A program made the position numbers and the translations under genes. Below the pieces are notes generated by a model. That model was not told the DNA's origin and ran no database searches. It saw only the letters and a list, made by a program, of their open reading frames with translations. Below, piece by piece: positions 29,999 to 39,989 of a stretch of DNA of 64,000 nucleotides. This DNA comes from an uncultured Enterobacterales bacterium. GTDB lineage: Bacteria; Pseudomonadota; Gammaproteobacteria; Enterobacterales; CALYQQ01. The number at the start of each line of letters is the position of its first letter. Positions within the stretch are counted from its first letter, which is position 1. The stretch is taken from assembly GCA_945288535.1 (NCBI GenBank), contig CALYQQ010000007.1, positions 62,001 through 126,000 of the forward strand, in the 5' to 3' direction.

Positions 29999-31363
29999 TT
30001 AATAGTTAGTAATAATTTGAAAAATCGATTTAATTTTATTATGTGATTTCACACCAGGCGATATTTCAATACCAGAATTAAAGTCTAGGCCAATTGTATT
30101 ATAATTAAGTGCTTGTTCTACATTTTGGCAATTCAGTCCACCTGCTAATATGACGTTATCTAATGGGTAGTTTGTTAGACGGTGCCAATCAAATGATTTA
30201 CCACTACCGCCTTTGCCGTTATCAAAAAGATAACGATCAACGTCTGGCATAGTGGTTTGTGGCATATCATTCTCCATATTGATAGCGCGCCATATTTTGC
30301 ATGCTTGTGGCAATAATTTTCTTAATGTATGAATATCATTATTAGTTTCATCCCCATGTAATTGAACCGCATATAATGATAATTGTTTCGCTATTTGACT
30401 AATAACGGCTGGGGATTCATTCACAAATACCCCTACCCATAATAAAGCGGGTTCTGCGCTAACAAGTTGGTGTGCTCGCTGTACTGTAAGATAACGTGGT
30501 GAATGGCGGGCAAAAATTAAACCACCATAAAGCGCGCCTGATTGATACGCCATATGTGCATCTTCTATTTGTGTTAATCCACATATTTTATGTTCACCAA
30601 AAATAACCCGACGAACTGCTGCATCTAAATTATTTTCTGACATAAGTGCACTTCCAATAAGAAAACCATTTACATAGTGACTTAATGCTCTTACTTGTTG
30701 GTTAGTATAAATCCCTGATTCACTTATAATAATCTTGTCTTTAGGTAACTTGGGTGCTAGTTGCTTGACACGATTTAAATCAACAGAAAGATCTCGCATA
30801 TCACGATTGTTAATACCGATGGCCTTAGCATTAAGCTTGATAGCTCTCTCGAGTTCATCATCATTACTTATTTCTGTCAAAACACCCATATTAAGTGAAT
30901 GTGCTAACTCTGATAATTGTTGATAATGTTGATCATCCAAAACTGATAACATTAGCAAAATGGCATCCGCTTGATAGTAACGTGCTAAATAGATTTGATA
31001 AGGATCGATAAAAAAATCTTTGCATAATATAGGCAGGCTGGCACACTGGCTAACTTGTTTTACATAATCAAAACTACCTTGAAAATAGTCTTCATCAGTT
31101 AATACAGAAATAGCCGAAGCGTAATGTGCATAGACATTTGCAATTTTTTCTGGGGAAAAGTCAGCCCGAATTAATCCTTTCGACGGTGAGGCTTTTTTAC
31201 ATTCAAGAATAAAGACCGTTTTATTACTTGTCAAAGCCTGGTAAAAGTTACGTGTAGCCGATGTAATATTCGCTTTAAGATACTCAATGGGTTGTTCTGC
31301 CATACGTTTTGTTAACCAATGCCGTTTGTTATAAACGATTTTATTTAAAATTGTTTCTTGCAT
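29999..31363 (-). CDS. trpC: Fused indole-3-glycerol-phosphate synthase / phosphoribosylanthranilate isomerase
   Basis: A bifunctional enzyme catalysing the two steps between phosphoribosyl-anthranilate and indole-3-glycerol phosphate. The 454-residue length matches E. coli TrpC(F) (453). The first barrel (about 1-255) holds ILECKKASPSKGLIRADF, LCKDFFIDPYQIYLARYYQADAILL and IISESGIYT. The second (about 256-454) holds CGLTQIEDAHMAYQSGA, VQLHGDET and LAGGLNCQNV. The fused form is usual in Enterobacterales. It is five bases from trpD. Confidence 0.98.
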   Translation of the reverse strand: MQETILNKIVYNKRHWLTKRMAEQPIEYLKANITSATRNFYQALTSNKTVFILECKKASPSKGLIRADFSPEKIANVYAHYASAISVLTDEDYFQGSFDYVKQVSQCASLPILCKDFFIDPYQIYLARYYQADAILLMLSVLDDQHYQQLSELAHSLNMGVLTEISNDDELERAIKLNAKAIGINNRDMRDLSVDLNRVKQLAPKLPKDKIIISESGIYTNQQVRALSHYVNGFLIGSALMSENNLDAAVRRVIFGEHKICGLTQIEDAHMAYQSGALYGGLIFARHSPRYLTVQRAHQLVSAEPALLWVGVFVNESPAVISQIAKQLSLYAVQLHGDETNNDIHTLRKLLPQACKIWRAINMENDMPQTTMPDVDRYLFDNGKGGSGKSFDWHRLTNYPLDNVILAGGLNCQNVEQALNYNTIGLDFNSGIEISPGVKSHNKIKSIFQIITNY

Positions 31364-31367
31364 TAGA

Positions 31368-32369
31368 TTATCCTCGTTGAGCTAATGCTAATAGCCGTCG
31401 ATAAGCATCACCACTTTTTATAATAGCAATAGCACGTTGTGTATTTTCCACTAAATTTTCATGACCAAAAATACGTAATAACATAGCAACATTAGCGGCT
31501 ACAGCGGCTTCATGAGCTGGCTCTCCTTTACCTTGAAGTAAGCGCCGCAAAATATCACAATTCTGTAGTGGATCACCACCACGTAACAAAGCAAGAGGGT
31601 AAGTATTCAATCCAAAATCAGTAGGTAAAAGTTGATACTGTTGAATAATTCCATCTTTTAGTTCAGCAACAATTGTACCGCCATGGACAGCAACTTCATC
31701 CATGCCACTACCATGTATAACAGCGGCACGATGATAACCTAATGCCCGTAACGCTTCTGCAATAGGCATAACGAGGGCTGGACTATATACACCGATTAAG
31801 GCAAGTGGTGGGCGAGCTGGATTGATTAATGGGCCAAGCACATTAAATATGGTTCTTGTTTTTAGCTGCTGACGAACAGGCATAGCATATTTAAAGCCTG
31901 TATGGTATTGTGGTGCAAATAAAAAACAGATACCAAGATCATCAAGTGCTGCACGAGCCTCTTCGGCGGGCAGATCCAATCTTATATTAAACGCGGCTAA
32001 CAGGTCAGATGATCCTGATCGGCTAGACACACCACGATTACCATGTTTGGCTATTTTTACATTACAACTAGCAGCAACAAACGCACTAGCTGTCGAAATA
32101 TTAATGGTATTACAACCATCTCCACCAGTGCCAACAATGTCTGCGAAGTCATAATGCGGTCGAGGGAAATATTGTGCGTGAGCCAGTAGCGCTTTTGCTG
32201 CACCTGTTATTTCCTCGTAGGATTCGCCACGAACCTTCATACTAACTAATGCTGCAACTAACTGAGTCTGGGTTAATTCACCTTTTATGATAGCATTGAA
32301 TAATTGTTGGCTTTCATGTTGTGTCAGCGATTTAGCTTGATAAAGTTTATTTAATAGCGCGTCCATCAT
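31368..32369 (-). CDS. trpD: Anthranilate phosphoribosyltransferase
   Basis: Transfers phosphoribosyl from PRPP to anthranilate. The 333 residues contain the glycine-rich PRPP site [17 protein letters not shown] and [28 protein letters not shown] and the VVHGSGMDE-type VIHGSGMDE are also present. It is a stand-alone protein, separate from TrpG, unlike the TrpGD fusion of E. coli; the split arrangement occurs in other enterobacterial lineages such as Serratia. Its start overlaps the trpG end by about 20 bases. Tandem ATG codons make the exact first residue uncertain. Confidence 0.97.
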   Translation of the reverse strand: MMDALLNKLYQAKSLTQHESQQLFNAIIKGELTQTQLVAALVSMKVRGESYEEITGAAKALLAHAQYFPRPHYDFADIVGTGGDGCNTINISTASAFVAASCNVKIAKHGNRGVSSRSGSSDLLAAFNIRLDLPAEEARAALDDLGICFLFAPQYHTGFKYAMPVRQQLKTRTIFNVLGPLINPARPPLALIGVYSPALVMPIAEALRALGYHRAAVIHGSGMDEVAVHGGTIVAELKDGIIQQYQLLPTDFGLNTYPLALLRGGDPLQNCDILRRLLQGKGEPAHEAAVAANVAMLLRIFGHENLVENTQRAIAIIKSGDAYRRLLALAQRG

Positions 32370-32955
32370 TATTTCCTTTTGCTAACGCCCATGCCAACGT
32401 TTGATTTAATAGTTGTGTGCCTTGTGGCGTGAGAATAGATTCTGGGTGAAATTGAAAACCACAAGCACGATCATTATCATGACGGACCGCCATAACCTTA
32501 TCGTGATATCGCGCTGCAATATGTAATTGATCTGGCAAGTCAGTTGCGACCAGAGAGTGATAACGTGCTACTAATAAAGGATTACTTAATCCGTTAAACA
32601 TTGCTTGTTGGTCATGTTCAATCAATGATGCTTTACCATGGACAATTTCATCTGCTTGGCCAACTTTACCACCATAGGCTTCAATGATCGCTTGATGACC
32701 AAGGCAGATACCAATCACAGCGTATTTACCTATAATTTCCTGTAATAGTGCAGGCATGCATCCAGCATTCGAAGGTGTTCCTGGCCCAGGCGAGAGTAGG
32801 ATAATAGGGTTATCCATAGCCTTTAATTGTGCCAAAAGTGTATTTAATGGAATAGTATTGCGATAGATAGTGACATGATGTCGACTTATTCTGAGCTGAT
32901 CGACTAAATTATAGGTAAATGAATCCCTATTATCTAATAATAAAATAGATGCCAT
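32347..32955 (-). CDS. trpG: Anthranilate synthase glutamine amidotransferase component
   Basis: Provides ammonia from glutamine to TrpE. The 202 residues show the class I GATase triad: Cys in [10 protein letters not shown], and His/Glu in [10 protein letters not shown]. The start [16 protein letters not shown] is typical and places the ATG one base after the trpE stop; the frame is open further upstream inside trpE but that is not coding. It is separate from trpD here, with a 23-base overlap. Confidence 0.97.
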   Translation of the reverse strand: MASILLLDNRDSFTYNLVDQLRISRHHVTIYRNTIPLNTLLAQLKAMDNPIILLSPGPGTPSNAGCMPALLQEIIGKYAVIGICLGHQAIIEAYGGKVGQADEIVHGKASLIEHDQQAMFNGLSNPLLVARYHSLVATDLPDQLHIAARYHDKVMAVRHDNDRACGFQFHPESILTPQGTQLLNQTLAWALAKGNNDGRAIK

Positions 32956-32956
32956 A

Positions 32957-34543
32957 TTAAACCTCTTGGGGTTGATGAGCTTGAATAATGGCATGAAGAA
33001 CAGCCTGAGCTTTTTTATGACTCTCTTCCACTTCTTTTTCTGGTACAGAGTGCAGCACGACTCCGACACCCGCTTGAACTGTCGCAACATCTTTCTCAAC
33101 ATAGGCTGAGCGAATAACAATACAGGTATCCAGTTCACCATGACCGGTTAAATAACCTATAGCACCTCCATAGCTACCACGTCGTTTTTGTTCCACGTCA
33201 GCGATAAGTTGCATTGCACGCACTTTGGGAGCTCCACTTAATGTGCCCATATTCATGCAGGCTTGATAAGCATGTAACGCATCTAATTCAGGACGAAGTA
33301 TCCCAACAATATGAGATACTAAATGCATAACAAATGAGTAGCGATCAACGCTAGTGAGTTTAGTAATATATCGGCTTCCTGGTAGGCAAATACGAGCTAA
33401 ATCATTACGAGCCAAATCAACTAACATAATATGTTCGGCCATCTCTTTATCATCTGAACGCATTTCCAGTTCAATGCGACTATCTAAGTCATTATCGATA
33501 GAGCCATCAGCTAATCTGGCTCTTGGCCGCGTACCTGCAATTGGATAAATTTCTATATGGCGATGTTGAGCATCGTATTTTAATGCACTTTCAGGTGATG
33601 CGCCAAATAGCGTAAAAACTTGATCTTGCATATAAAACATATAGGGACTTGGATTATTTTTTTTGAGCACCTGATAAGCTTTAAGTGCATTAGGACAAGG
33701 TATATAAAAACGTCGAGAAGGTACCACTTGGAAAACATCGCCACGATGAATCGCCAATTGCATGTTTTTAACTGTTTCGGCGTAGTGTTCATCGGATTGA
33801 CAATAGCGAATTGATGTTTCTGTAATAGGTGAAAATGGATTTTCTGACATTGCTTGAGAAGGAGGCGTTTGTGGAGATAAAGTAATTTCTTGTTTGAGAG
33901 ATGTTATGCGTTGTTGTAATCGGTGTTGTTCTGTAGCAATAGGATTAAACAATGTTGCTTGTAAAGAAGCTCTATGATGTTGATGATCAATAATAAGTAA
34001 TGTTTCTGCTAGATAGAAACAATAATCAGGACAATTAGTATCATTAGGTAAATCAGGTAGGTTTTCAAAATAAGTAACTAAGTCATAAGAAAAAAGACCA
34101 CCTAAAAATAGTGCCTCTGGTGGAGTATTTTCACAATGATATAATGATAAAAGGGTACGTAGTACATCAAATACCGACAGTGACATGAGTCGGGAATCTT
34201 CATCTTGAAGGTTATTTATAGGCGGAAAGGTCAAGGAATAGCAATTTTTTGTTTTTTTTATATGTACAGTATTAGCAAATTTATTAGCTAATAAGGGTAA
34301 TATAACTAACCCGTTATTATTAAGCGCTTCTACTATAACCGTTAATCCTACAGCATGTATACGTAGCGCACTATCTATAATCATCAGGCTTTTTAAGTTT
34401 TTTTTATTATTAATATCTGCTGATTCAAATAATAATGTTGCTGGGCGCGAATCACAAAGTTGTTTAAATAGCAACGTAGGATCATCATTGTAGCGAACAT
34501 CCAGGCTAAACACATGTAAATTGGCTTTACTGCTATTATTCAC
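32957..34543 (-). CDS. trpE: Anthranilate synthase component I
   Basis: Converts chorismate and ammonia to anthranilate. The 528 residues (E. coli 520) carry the N-terminal feedback-binding LLFESAD motif (the LLES-type tryptophan site). The C-terminal chorismate-binding domain has [30 protein letters not shown]-like [20 protein letters not shown] and [11 protein letters not shown]. It starts with GTG after GGGAG at six bases. It is first of trpEGDCBA, preceded by a consensus-like promoter. The upstream neighbour trpH (yciV) of E. coli is missing, replaced by the cassette at 35-41.7 kb. Confidence 0.97.
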   Translation of the reverse strand: MNNSSKANLHVFSLDVRYNDDPTLLFKQLCDSRPATLLFESADINNKKNLKSLMIIDSALRIHAVGLTVIVEALNNNGLVILPLLANKFANTVHIKKTKNCYSLTFPPINNLQDEDSRLMSLSVFDVLRTLLSLYHCENTPPEALFLGGLFSYDLVTYFENLPDLPNDTNCPDYCFYLAETLLIIDHQHHRASLQATLFNPIATEQHRLQQRITSLKQEITLSPQTPPSQAMSENPFSPITETSIRYCQSDEHYAETVKNMQLAIHRGDVFQVVPSRRFYIPCPNALKAYQVLKKNNPSPYMFYMQDQVFTLFGASPESALKYDAQHRHIEIYPIAGTRPRARLADGSIDNDLDSRIELEMRSDDKEMAEHIMLVDLARNDLARICLPGSRYITKLTSVDRYSFVMHLVSHIVGILRPELDALHAYQACMNMGTLSGAPKVRAMQLIADVEQKRRGSYGGAIGYLTGHGELDTCIVIRSAYVEKDVATVQAGVGVVLHSVPEKEVEESHKKAQAVLHAIIQAHQPQEV

Positions 34544-34683
34544 GATAAACTCCCTTCTTAAATATGAAATGATAAAAAGTACATGCTGTACTAACTAATT
34601 CTTATTAAAGAAATATATTACGGCGATATAGCTAATATCATTTGGGGTTTAGTCTATTTTTTAACTAAATAAGACCATGTACT

Positions 34684-34712
34684 AGTATGGTGATTCAATA
34701 TTAAAAAGTCAA
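34684..34712 (-). promoter_or_regulatory. trp operon promoter with TrpR-like half-site
   Basis: On the minus strand TTGACT (34712-34707), a 17-base spacer and CATACT (34689-34684) form a near-consensus sigma-70 promoter. The -10 box runs into ACTAGTAC, one half of the E. coli trp operator, which also overlaps the -10 there. The second half-site is not evident. The leader to trpE is about 134 nt. Its small frames contain no tandem Trp codons, so a classical trpL attenuator is not seen. Confidence 0.75.
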
Positions 34713-35084
34713 GTAGATAACAATTTTTGTTATTGTATAAATGCATAGATTGATTGTTATTTCATGTTAAATGAAAAAAATGTAATGGATAATAGCTGAA
34801 GTTACTGTCTATTACGTTTATCAATTAATGAGTAAAAAAAGATAGCCTAAATGGTAAATTAAACTAATGTATTGCTGCATAATATAATTTATATAAAAGA
34901 GTGTTACCGAGTCTACTATTTAGGTACGATGACTATTGATAATATGTAAGAATAAGATGCAGTTAACAAATTAAAATGAGCGTATCTGAAGAGAAGTACA
35001 TTTAACTAGCCGAACTGTTTGGAAAGTTTTATCAGGAAGACATGTTCAAAGATCGCGTATATTATGTAGTAAGTGCTCTAAATA
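34713..35084. other. Spacer between trp promoter and cassette terminator
   Basis: About 370 AT-rich bases upstream of the trp promoter. No gene, RNA or strong hairpin was recognised. In many enterobacteria trpH would start here on the opposite strand; I see no remnant. Confidence 0.5.
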
Positions 35085-35111
35085 AAAACCACTTTATATG
35101 CAAGTGGTTTT
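35085..35111 (-). terminator. Terminator of the nucleoside/ATP-grasp operon
   Basis: A ten-base-pair stem (AAAACCACTT / AAGTGGTTTT on the plus strand) with a seven-base loop is followed on the minus strand by TTTATTTAG. It lies about 60 bases after the last ATP-grasp gene and marks the end of the five-gene operon. Confidence 0.85.
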
Positions 35112-35169
35112 AATAAATAGACACTATATTTAGCGAGTAAATCTAGAGATAATATATCATCTGAGAATA

Positions 35170-36408
35170 TCAGTTTTTTAAAACAGTCTCGCAATTAATC
35201 GGCGATGTTTCAATTATAGATTGTTCTAAATTAAACGACTCAATTGCTACGCTATCAAGCGATTTAAATATGTTTTTAATCATATTATGATTTCCAGCAA
35301 CAATAATATTTCTTGAAGGATTACCATCTACATGTATTACTTCATCACGATAGATAATGAGATCTTTTTTATCAAAGAGTTCTGGCGCTATTTCATCTGC
35401 TAAACGACCACCAATTTGAAGTGCTGAATTGTTTGAAATATTGCTTGCTACTAAATTTTTATTCCACTCCCCAGAAGAAATAAGATAAAGCGCTTCGAAT
35501 GAATTTATTCCACTGGCAGCAGAGCTTAAGCAACTAATCCCACTTATTCTTGGGTTAATTTCAAGGAAAAAAATGTTATCGTCTTTGACAATAAAGTCTA
35601 CACAGCAGGCACCGGAATAATCTAAATAAGTCAATAGATTACATAAACGCATCTTTATTTCATGATTTAATTGACCTTTGAAAAATTCAGGATGAGATAT
35701 CCGAACTGTATCAAAATTAGAGCGTACCCCGTTGCTAGTTTTTCCTGTAAAACAGGGAGGTTGAATAAAATAATTATCAGGTGTACCTATGATTTCAATA
35801 CATCCAAGATAACCATCAATGAAAGATTCAACAAGAATGTTTTTTTGGTCATTCGAATTTAAATTTTTGATTAACTCAAATTCATTACTTATTATTTCAA
35901 TTCCATGTCCCATACAATCCCATAGAGGTTTTGAGATAACGGGAAATGGAATATGACTGATTAATTCGATCTCTAATTTATTTCCAAATGGCTCTTTTAA
36001 GAGGTGGCCTTGAGTGAATTCCCTATCTAAAATTTCCCATTTTGGGGTAGGAAGGGAAAACTGTTCAAAGAGTGTTTTGGTTGCTCTTTTATCTGCTAGT
36101 TTATAAATGGCAGTCACTGGACCAGGTACAGTCTCTACATCCTTTAGTAGCGTGATGTCTTCAATGGTTCGTTCATTTGGTATTGACCAGGATATTACCT
36201 TTTTTATGCGCTTTTGTGAAAATACATTATTATCTATGTCTTCATACAACGCATCTGAAATTAGAGGCTTGAAATTTTTGGGCTGATCTTTCAATAACAA
36301 AAATGAATCACGATTTGTTATTTTAATTTTTTTCCATGCCATTTCTAAAAAGGGAGAAGCTTGGATCACATCTAAAGATCGTATACACAATAAAGCTGAT
36401 GATTTCAT
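35170..36408 (-). CDS. ATP-grasp ligase, divergent (last gene of cassette)
   Basis: A 412-residue ATP-grasp protein expected to activate a carboxylate as acyl-phosphate and join it to an amine. An N-terminal pre-ATP domain runs to about 105. The nucleotide-binding Lys is probably in VISKPLWDCMGHGIEII (about 158-172), with adenine-binding LVESFI (about 192-197). Metal ligands are in CVDFIVKDD (about 269-277) and FLEINPRISG (281-290). The last of these is the hallmark ATP-grasp motif and suggests catalytic competence. It is distinct in sequence from the neighbouring ligase, so the pair probably acts on different substrates. Its start overlaps the preceding gene by ATGA. Substrates are unknown. 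Confidence 0.85.
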   Translation of the reverse strand: MKSSALLCIRSLDVIQASPFLEMAWKKIKITNRDSFLLLKDQPKNFKPLISDALYEDIDNNVFSQKRIKKVISWSIPNERTIEDITLLKDVETVPGPVTAIYKLADKRATKTLFEQFSLPTPKWEILDREFTQGHLLKEPFGNKLEIELISHIPFPVISKPLWDCMGHGIEIISNEFELIKNLNSNDQKNILVESFIDGYLGCIEIIGTPDNYFIQPPCFTGKTSNGVRSNFDTVRISHPEFFKGQLNHEIKMRLCNLLTYLDYSGACCVDFIVKDDNIFFLEINPRISGISCLSSAASGINSFEALYLISSGEWNKNLVASNISNNSALQIGGRLADEIAPELFDKKDLIIYRDEVIHVDGNPSRNIIVAGNHNMIKNIFKSLDSVAIESFNLEQSIIETSPINCETVLKN

Positions 36409-37673
36409 TCTATATCAACCTTTGTTGTCTTAGATAATTCATCCATAGCATGAAGGATAGATTGTTCACTATTTGAGACTAAAATAGCCCAGCCTAACCT
36501 TTCCATATTTGTTGAACCTGGTTTAACATGCGAACCTAATTGTGCCGTGACCCTGGATTCTATAATATTTGCATGATCGAGTTTAGAAGGTAATTTAAGA
36601 GATTTAAATATACCTTCTGTCTCGGGGCGGATAAACTGTACAGCAGAATATCGCTTAGCATGTGCAGGCGTAAAGTCAGCATGGAGATTACCTACAGCAT
36701 GCTTTGCATAAATCGCTAAGGGATTTTCATCAGTAGAAATTTCGACTAAGCGAGGAATATAATCTCCCGCTGGTCTAGAGCAACTCTCAATAATACGAGG
36801 TTTGCCATTATGATCTAACTTTATTTCAGTATGACTGATGCCATTCGTAATACCTAGCGCAATCACGGCTTTACCTGCCACAGCTAAAATATCATCACGT
36901 AAAACATCAGAAATAGGTGCCGGAAATATATGGCCCGTTTCAGCTCGCGCTTTTCCCTGGGTGGTAAATTTCATTGTGACGCCCCAAGGAAAATATTTGC
37001 CTGATATAGAAATGCCTTCTACACTAAATTCTTGTCCTGGAATATATTCTTGAATAAGAATTTCGTTACTAAATGGAATATCATGCGGGAATTCATGACT
37101 CCATTGTGAAGCATCAGTATATGCTTGTGGAAGATCCTCAATAGTGTTAATGACTGATACACCAAAAGATGCAGCATTTTCAGCAGGTTTCACAACTAAA
37201 GGAAACGTTAGATCTTCAAGATGAAGTTGGTTGATATCATCTTTGTTCGTGATGACTGCTTGTAAATGAGGAAGCGGGCAATGTGCGTCAGCTAATATTC
37301 GATACATAAAATGTTTGTTTCGTCTAGCTTTAGATAACGTCGCATCAGGTCCACAGAGATTTAGACCATGAGCCACTTCAGCGGCAATATCGGTTAGAAA
37401 TTCCCAAGAGACAACAACACCAGAAACGCCTTTTTTCCTTGATTCATTAATTAATGTTTCTATTGCTTTTTCTCTTACAGAAAAGTCGACAAAGATAGTA
37501 TCATCCATTAATTCTTTAAAGTTTAACAGCATAGAATGATAGACTTTTTCTGTGGTCGCTATTACTGTATGCAAGCCGAGTGAACGTATTGCTTTAAGAA
37601 GTAATTCCCCCCCCATCCCAATGGGTTCAATTACCAAAATAATTTTCTTTTCATTAATCGTTGAAGCGCTCAT
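36405..37673 (-). CDS. ATP-grasp amino-acid ligase (BacD/L-amino-acid ligase-like)
   Basis: A 422-residue ATP-grasp enzyme resembling L-amino-acid alpha-ligases (BacD/YwfE type), which form peptide bonds between unprotected amino acids. The N-terminal Rossmann-like domain begins IILVIEPIGMGGELLL. The ATP-binding Lys lies in PLVVKPAENAASFGV (about 158-172), the adenine-side residues in IQEYIPGQEFSVEG (207-220), and Mg ligands in GISHTEIKLD (278-287) and PRIIESCSRPAGD (292-304). A C-terminal lid of about 110 residues follows. AAAGGAGAA precedes the ATG. It overlaps the MFS gene start-to-stop by 20 bases and the next ligase by four. Specificity cannot be read from sequence alone. Confidence 0.88.
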   Translation of the reverse strand: MSASTINEKKIILVIEPIGMGGELLLKAIRSLGLHTVIATTEKVYHSMLLNFKELMDDTIFVDFSVREKAIETLINESRKKGVSGVVVSWEFLTDIAAEVAHGLNLCGPDATLSKARRNKHFMYRILADAHCPLPHLQAVITNKDDINQLHLEDLTFPLVVKPAENAASFGVSVINTIEDLPQAYTDASQWSHEFPHDIPFSNEILIQEYIPGQEFSVEGISISGKYFPWGVTMKFTTQGKARAETGHIFPAPISDVLRDDILAVAGKAVIALGITNGISHTEIKLDHNGKPRIIESCSRPAGDYIPRLVEISTDENPLAIYAKHAVGNLHADFTPAHAKRYSAVQFIRPETEGIFKSLKLPSKLDHANIIESRVTAQLGSHVKPGSTNMERLGWAILVSNSEQSILHAMDELSKTTKVDIE

Positions 37674-38889
37674 TAACTTCTCCTTTCAGATTTTTGAAAC
37701 CAAGCCCAAAAATTAAAATAGTTAATATTAGAAGAACAGCCCATGTTGAATGTTTATTTATGTCAAGAAGCCATCCAAATAAGGCTGGAGATATTGTCAT
37801 TCCGATAGACCATGTCATCTGAAAAGCAGCCATATAGCTACCATTATTCTTTTTAGGTGCTAAATTTATGCTAAGTACATTAACGGAAGGTGTTGACAGC
37901 ATTTCAGCAACACTATATACAAGCATTGCAATTGACAGCACAAAGCAGGTTGCAAGTTTGTTTTCCTCGGTAATACTTGCAAACCAAAAAAGAACGAATG
38001 AAAAAATATTAAGAAAATATGAAAATTTTATACTCTGTATTGGTTCATACTCTTTGGTCCATGAAGCAACGTGGGTACTTAATAAAGCTACGATAACTGT
38101 ATTAAAGATCACTAATCCTCCAGAAAACAAGGGCGGTAGTCCGAGTTGTTCTGTAGCATAAATTACTATCACTAAGGGGATCACCATTGCGGCTAAGACT
38201 AAACCAAAATTAAGGATAAGCAGTCGACGATAGCGACAATCTAAAAACACACTTTTTAAGTTTTGTTTTTTTTCATCTTTTAAATCCTCTGTTTCATCCA
38301 AATATAGGCTTGGTTGCCAAATTGTCAGAGTAAGACAAGATAAAAAATAAAATAAAGATGAAGCGATAATGACACAATGTAAACTTGTATTTGAATTGCT
38401 CGATAATGCTAATGATGTGAAAATAGTGCCTAATCCAAGTCCAATATTTCTAATCGACGCAATTAAACCAAACCATATTTGTGTGCCACTCCCTCCTGAA
38501 GCTAATAGCACAAGTCCACGATTACTTGTCCAAAAAATATGGGAACCTGCTTGAGTCAAAAGCTGAGTGAACATTATTGTAAAAGGGTCTCTAGCGAAAA
38601 GACACATAATGAAACCAATGCCACACATGAAATCACCATAAATTGATAACTTCTTAGGGCCAAGTTTATCTAATAATCGACCAATCAAAATTGGCACTAA
38701 TGATGAAAGTGCTCGACCTGTAGCTATAGCTAATCCAATTACAGATAGACTTAACGTAGTTGTCCTATTGAAGTAAATCATCATAAACGCCATGATTAAG
38801 CCACTTCCCGTTGCATTAAGAATTGTTGATACAACAAAAAGTTTGGAACGATTTATGTTGGGCACAGATACTTTAAAAATATTTTTCAC
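37654..38889 (-). CDS. Major facilitator superfamily exporter
   Basis: A 411-residue, 12-helix MFS protein of the drug:proton antiporter type. The loop 2-3 motif is GRLLDKLGPKKL. A charged cytoplasmic central loop (about 205-225, EDLKDEKKQNLKS) divides two six-helix halves. A second motif-like stretch APKKNNGSYMAAFQMTWSIG is in the C-terminal half. It lies 17 bases after the thymidylate-synthase-like gene and overlaps the first ligase. In this setting it most plausibly exports the pathway product and gives self-protection. Uptake of a precursor is an alternative. Confidence 0.88.
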   Translation of the reverse strand: MKNIFKVSVPNINRSKLFVVSTILNATGSGLIMAFMMIYFNRTTTLSLSVIGLAIATGRALSSLVPILIGRLLDKLGPKKLSIYGDFMCGIGFIMCLFARDPFTIMFTQLLTQAGSHIFWTSNRGLVLLASGGSGTQIWFGLIASIRNIGLGLGTIFTSLALSSNSNTSLHCVIIASSLFYFLSCLTLTIWQPSLYLDETEDLKDEKKQNLKSVFLDCRYRRLLILNFGLVLAAMVIPLVIVIYATEQLGLPPLFSGGLVIFNTVIVALLSTHVASWTKEYEPIQSIKFSYFLNIFSFVLFWFASITEENKLATCFVLSIAMLVYSVAEMLSTPSVNVLSINLAPKKNNGSYMAAFQMTWSIGMTISPALFGWLLDINKHSTWAVLLILTILIFGLGFKNLKGEVNERFND

Positions 38890-38906
38890 GCAGAAACCTT
38901 ACAGAG

Positions 38907-39989
38907 TTATACAGTTAAACTATCAGTAATTGAATCTCTCATTAGATTAAATGCGGTTAAGAAATCAGGCGATATTTCGTTAATGAGATTAAGCGTTTCC
39001 TGGGATTTCCATTTACGACTTAAATATTCAATAGCGGCTATGTGGAAATCGGTGTCACCTAAATCGCGTAGGTAGTTTATTATAATATCCCTATCAACAT
39101 TCAACTGTAGTGCATTATGTATTTTTAAAAGAATTGCTGAATTTCTAAAGAAAGGATCGTTGATTTTATGTTCTATCTCAGAAGACTTATTGAAATCGCC
39201 AATTCTTGAGTATTCCTCAGCATTGAAAACCATAGCTAAAGTATCATCGAGCTCAGCAATACAAATATTAATTGGTGTTGGTTTAATATTAAACTCATAC
39301 ATACTTTTAGGTTGAGATATTTTACTAATTTTTTTTGCTGTAGAATAATGGCGGTTGTAAATGTGGAAAGTTCCTACATACCAAGATAAGTGACCCACTT
39401 TCCACGCCATAGTATTAGCAATAATTTCGTGTAATACGCTCCATTCAAAGAAATTTATCCCACTGAATCCCCAAATAGCGTCATTAGCACGTACAGTAAC
39501 ATGCAAATCAAGATAGCCATTACGTTGAATAAAATGCAACCAGTTATTACAAGGTACATCTTTTGTATCTTGATAATCACTTTCTGGATCAAAAATAGTC
39601 ATAACTGCGCGTTTAGTTAATGGGTCCTCTTTAAGTCGTTTAATAACACCTTCTAATTGATCTATTTTCCCTTTCCAATTTCTTAGCCTTGGCCCATAAG
39701 CTGCTCGCCAAGTCAATTTATCATCGGAAAATTCTATAGCACGAGGAAGATAATTATTTAAAAATGCCAAATCATTTCTCCCAGCTAAAACCCATAATGT
39801 TTCAGCAACTTGTGCAAAAACATTATTATTACGGTAGGGTATAACGAGAAATCGTTCTGTAGGAAGATGTATTTTTGTCAATGTCGATAAGACTTCCATT
39901 TGTTCTTGATCGCGAGAGCCTATTTTTTTCCCTTTATTTAAAATTGTATCAAGAGTATTTATTAACGCATTCGTAATATTACGATTCAT
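38907..39989 (-). CDS. Thymidylate-synthase-fold pyrimidine nucleotide C5-modifying enzyme
   Basis: A 360-residue protein whose first about 220 residues follow the thymidylate synthase fold. It has ETLWVLAGRNDLAFL, a phosphate-binding Lys-Arg pair in LTKRAVMTIFDPE, and the catalytic Cys in VPCNNWLHF (Cys147). VRANDAIWGFSGINFFEW contains Arg167, Asp170 and Asn179, and HIYNRHY has His209/Tyr211. Differences from true ThyA are Ala for the conserved Ser after the Arg, a one-residue insertion before the Asn, and a non-ThyA C-terminal extension of about 140 residues. Such proteins include CMP/dCMP hydroxymethylases of the MilA type. The ATG at 39989 follows AGGAAAAAT; an ATG four codons earlier is less likely. 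It overlaps the preceding gene. Confidence 0.85.
   Translation of the reverse strand: MNRNITNALINTLDTILNKGKKIGSRDQEQMEVLSTLTKIHLPTERFLVIPYRNNNVFAQVAETLWVLAGRNDLAFLNNYLPRAIEFSDDKLTWRAAYGPRLRNWKGKIDQLEGVIKRLKEDPLTKRAVMTIFDPESDYQDTKDVPCNNWLHFIQRNGYLDLHVTVRANDAIWGFSGINFFEWSVLHEIIANTMAWKVGHLSWYVGTFHIYNRHYSTAKKISKISQPKSMYEFNIKPTPINICIAELDDTLAMVFNAEEYSRIGDFNKSSEIEHKINDPFFRNSAILLKIHNALQLNVDRDIIINYLRDLGDTDFHIAAIEYLSRKWKSQETLNLINEISPDFLTAFNLMRDSITDSLTV

Noticed and set aside
38907-39989. Annotating this gene simply as thymidylate synthase (thyA)
   Set aside because: The catalytic core is there, but the Ser-to-Ala change, the insertion before the Asn, the different C-terminus and the operon context argue for a specialised family member.
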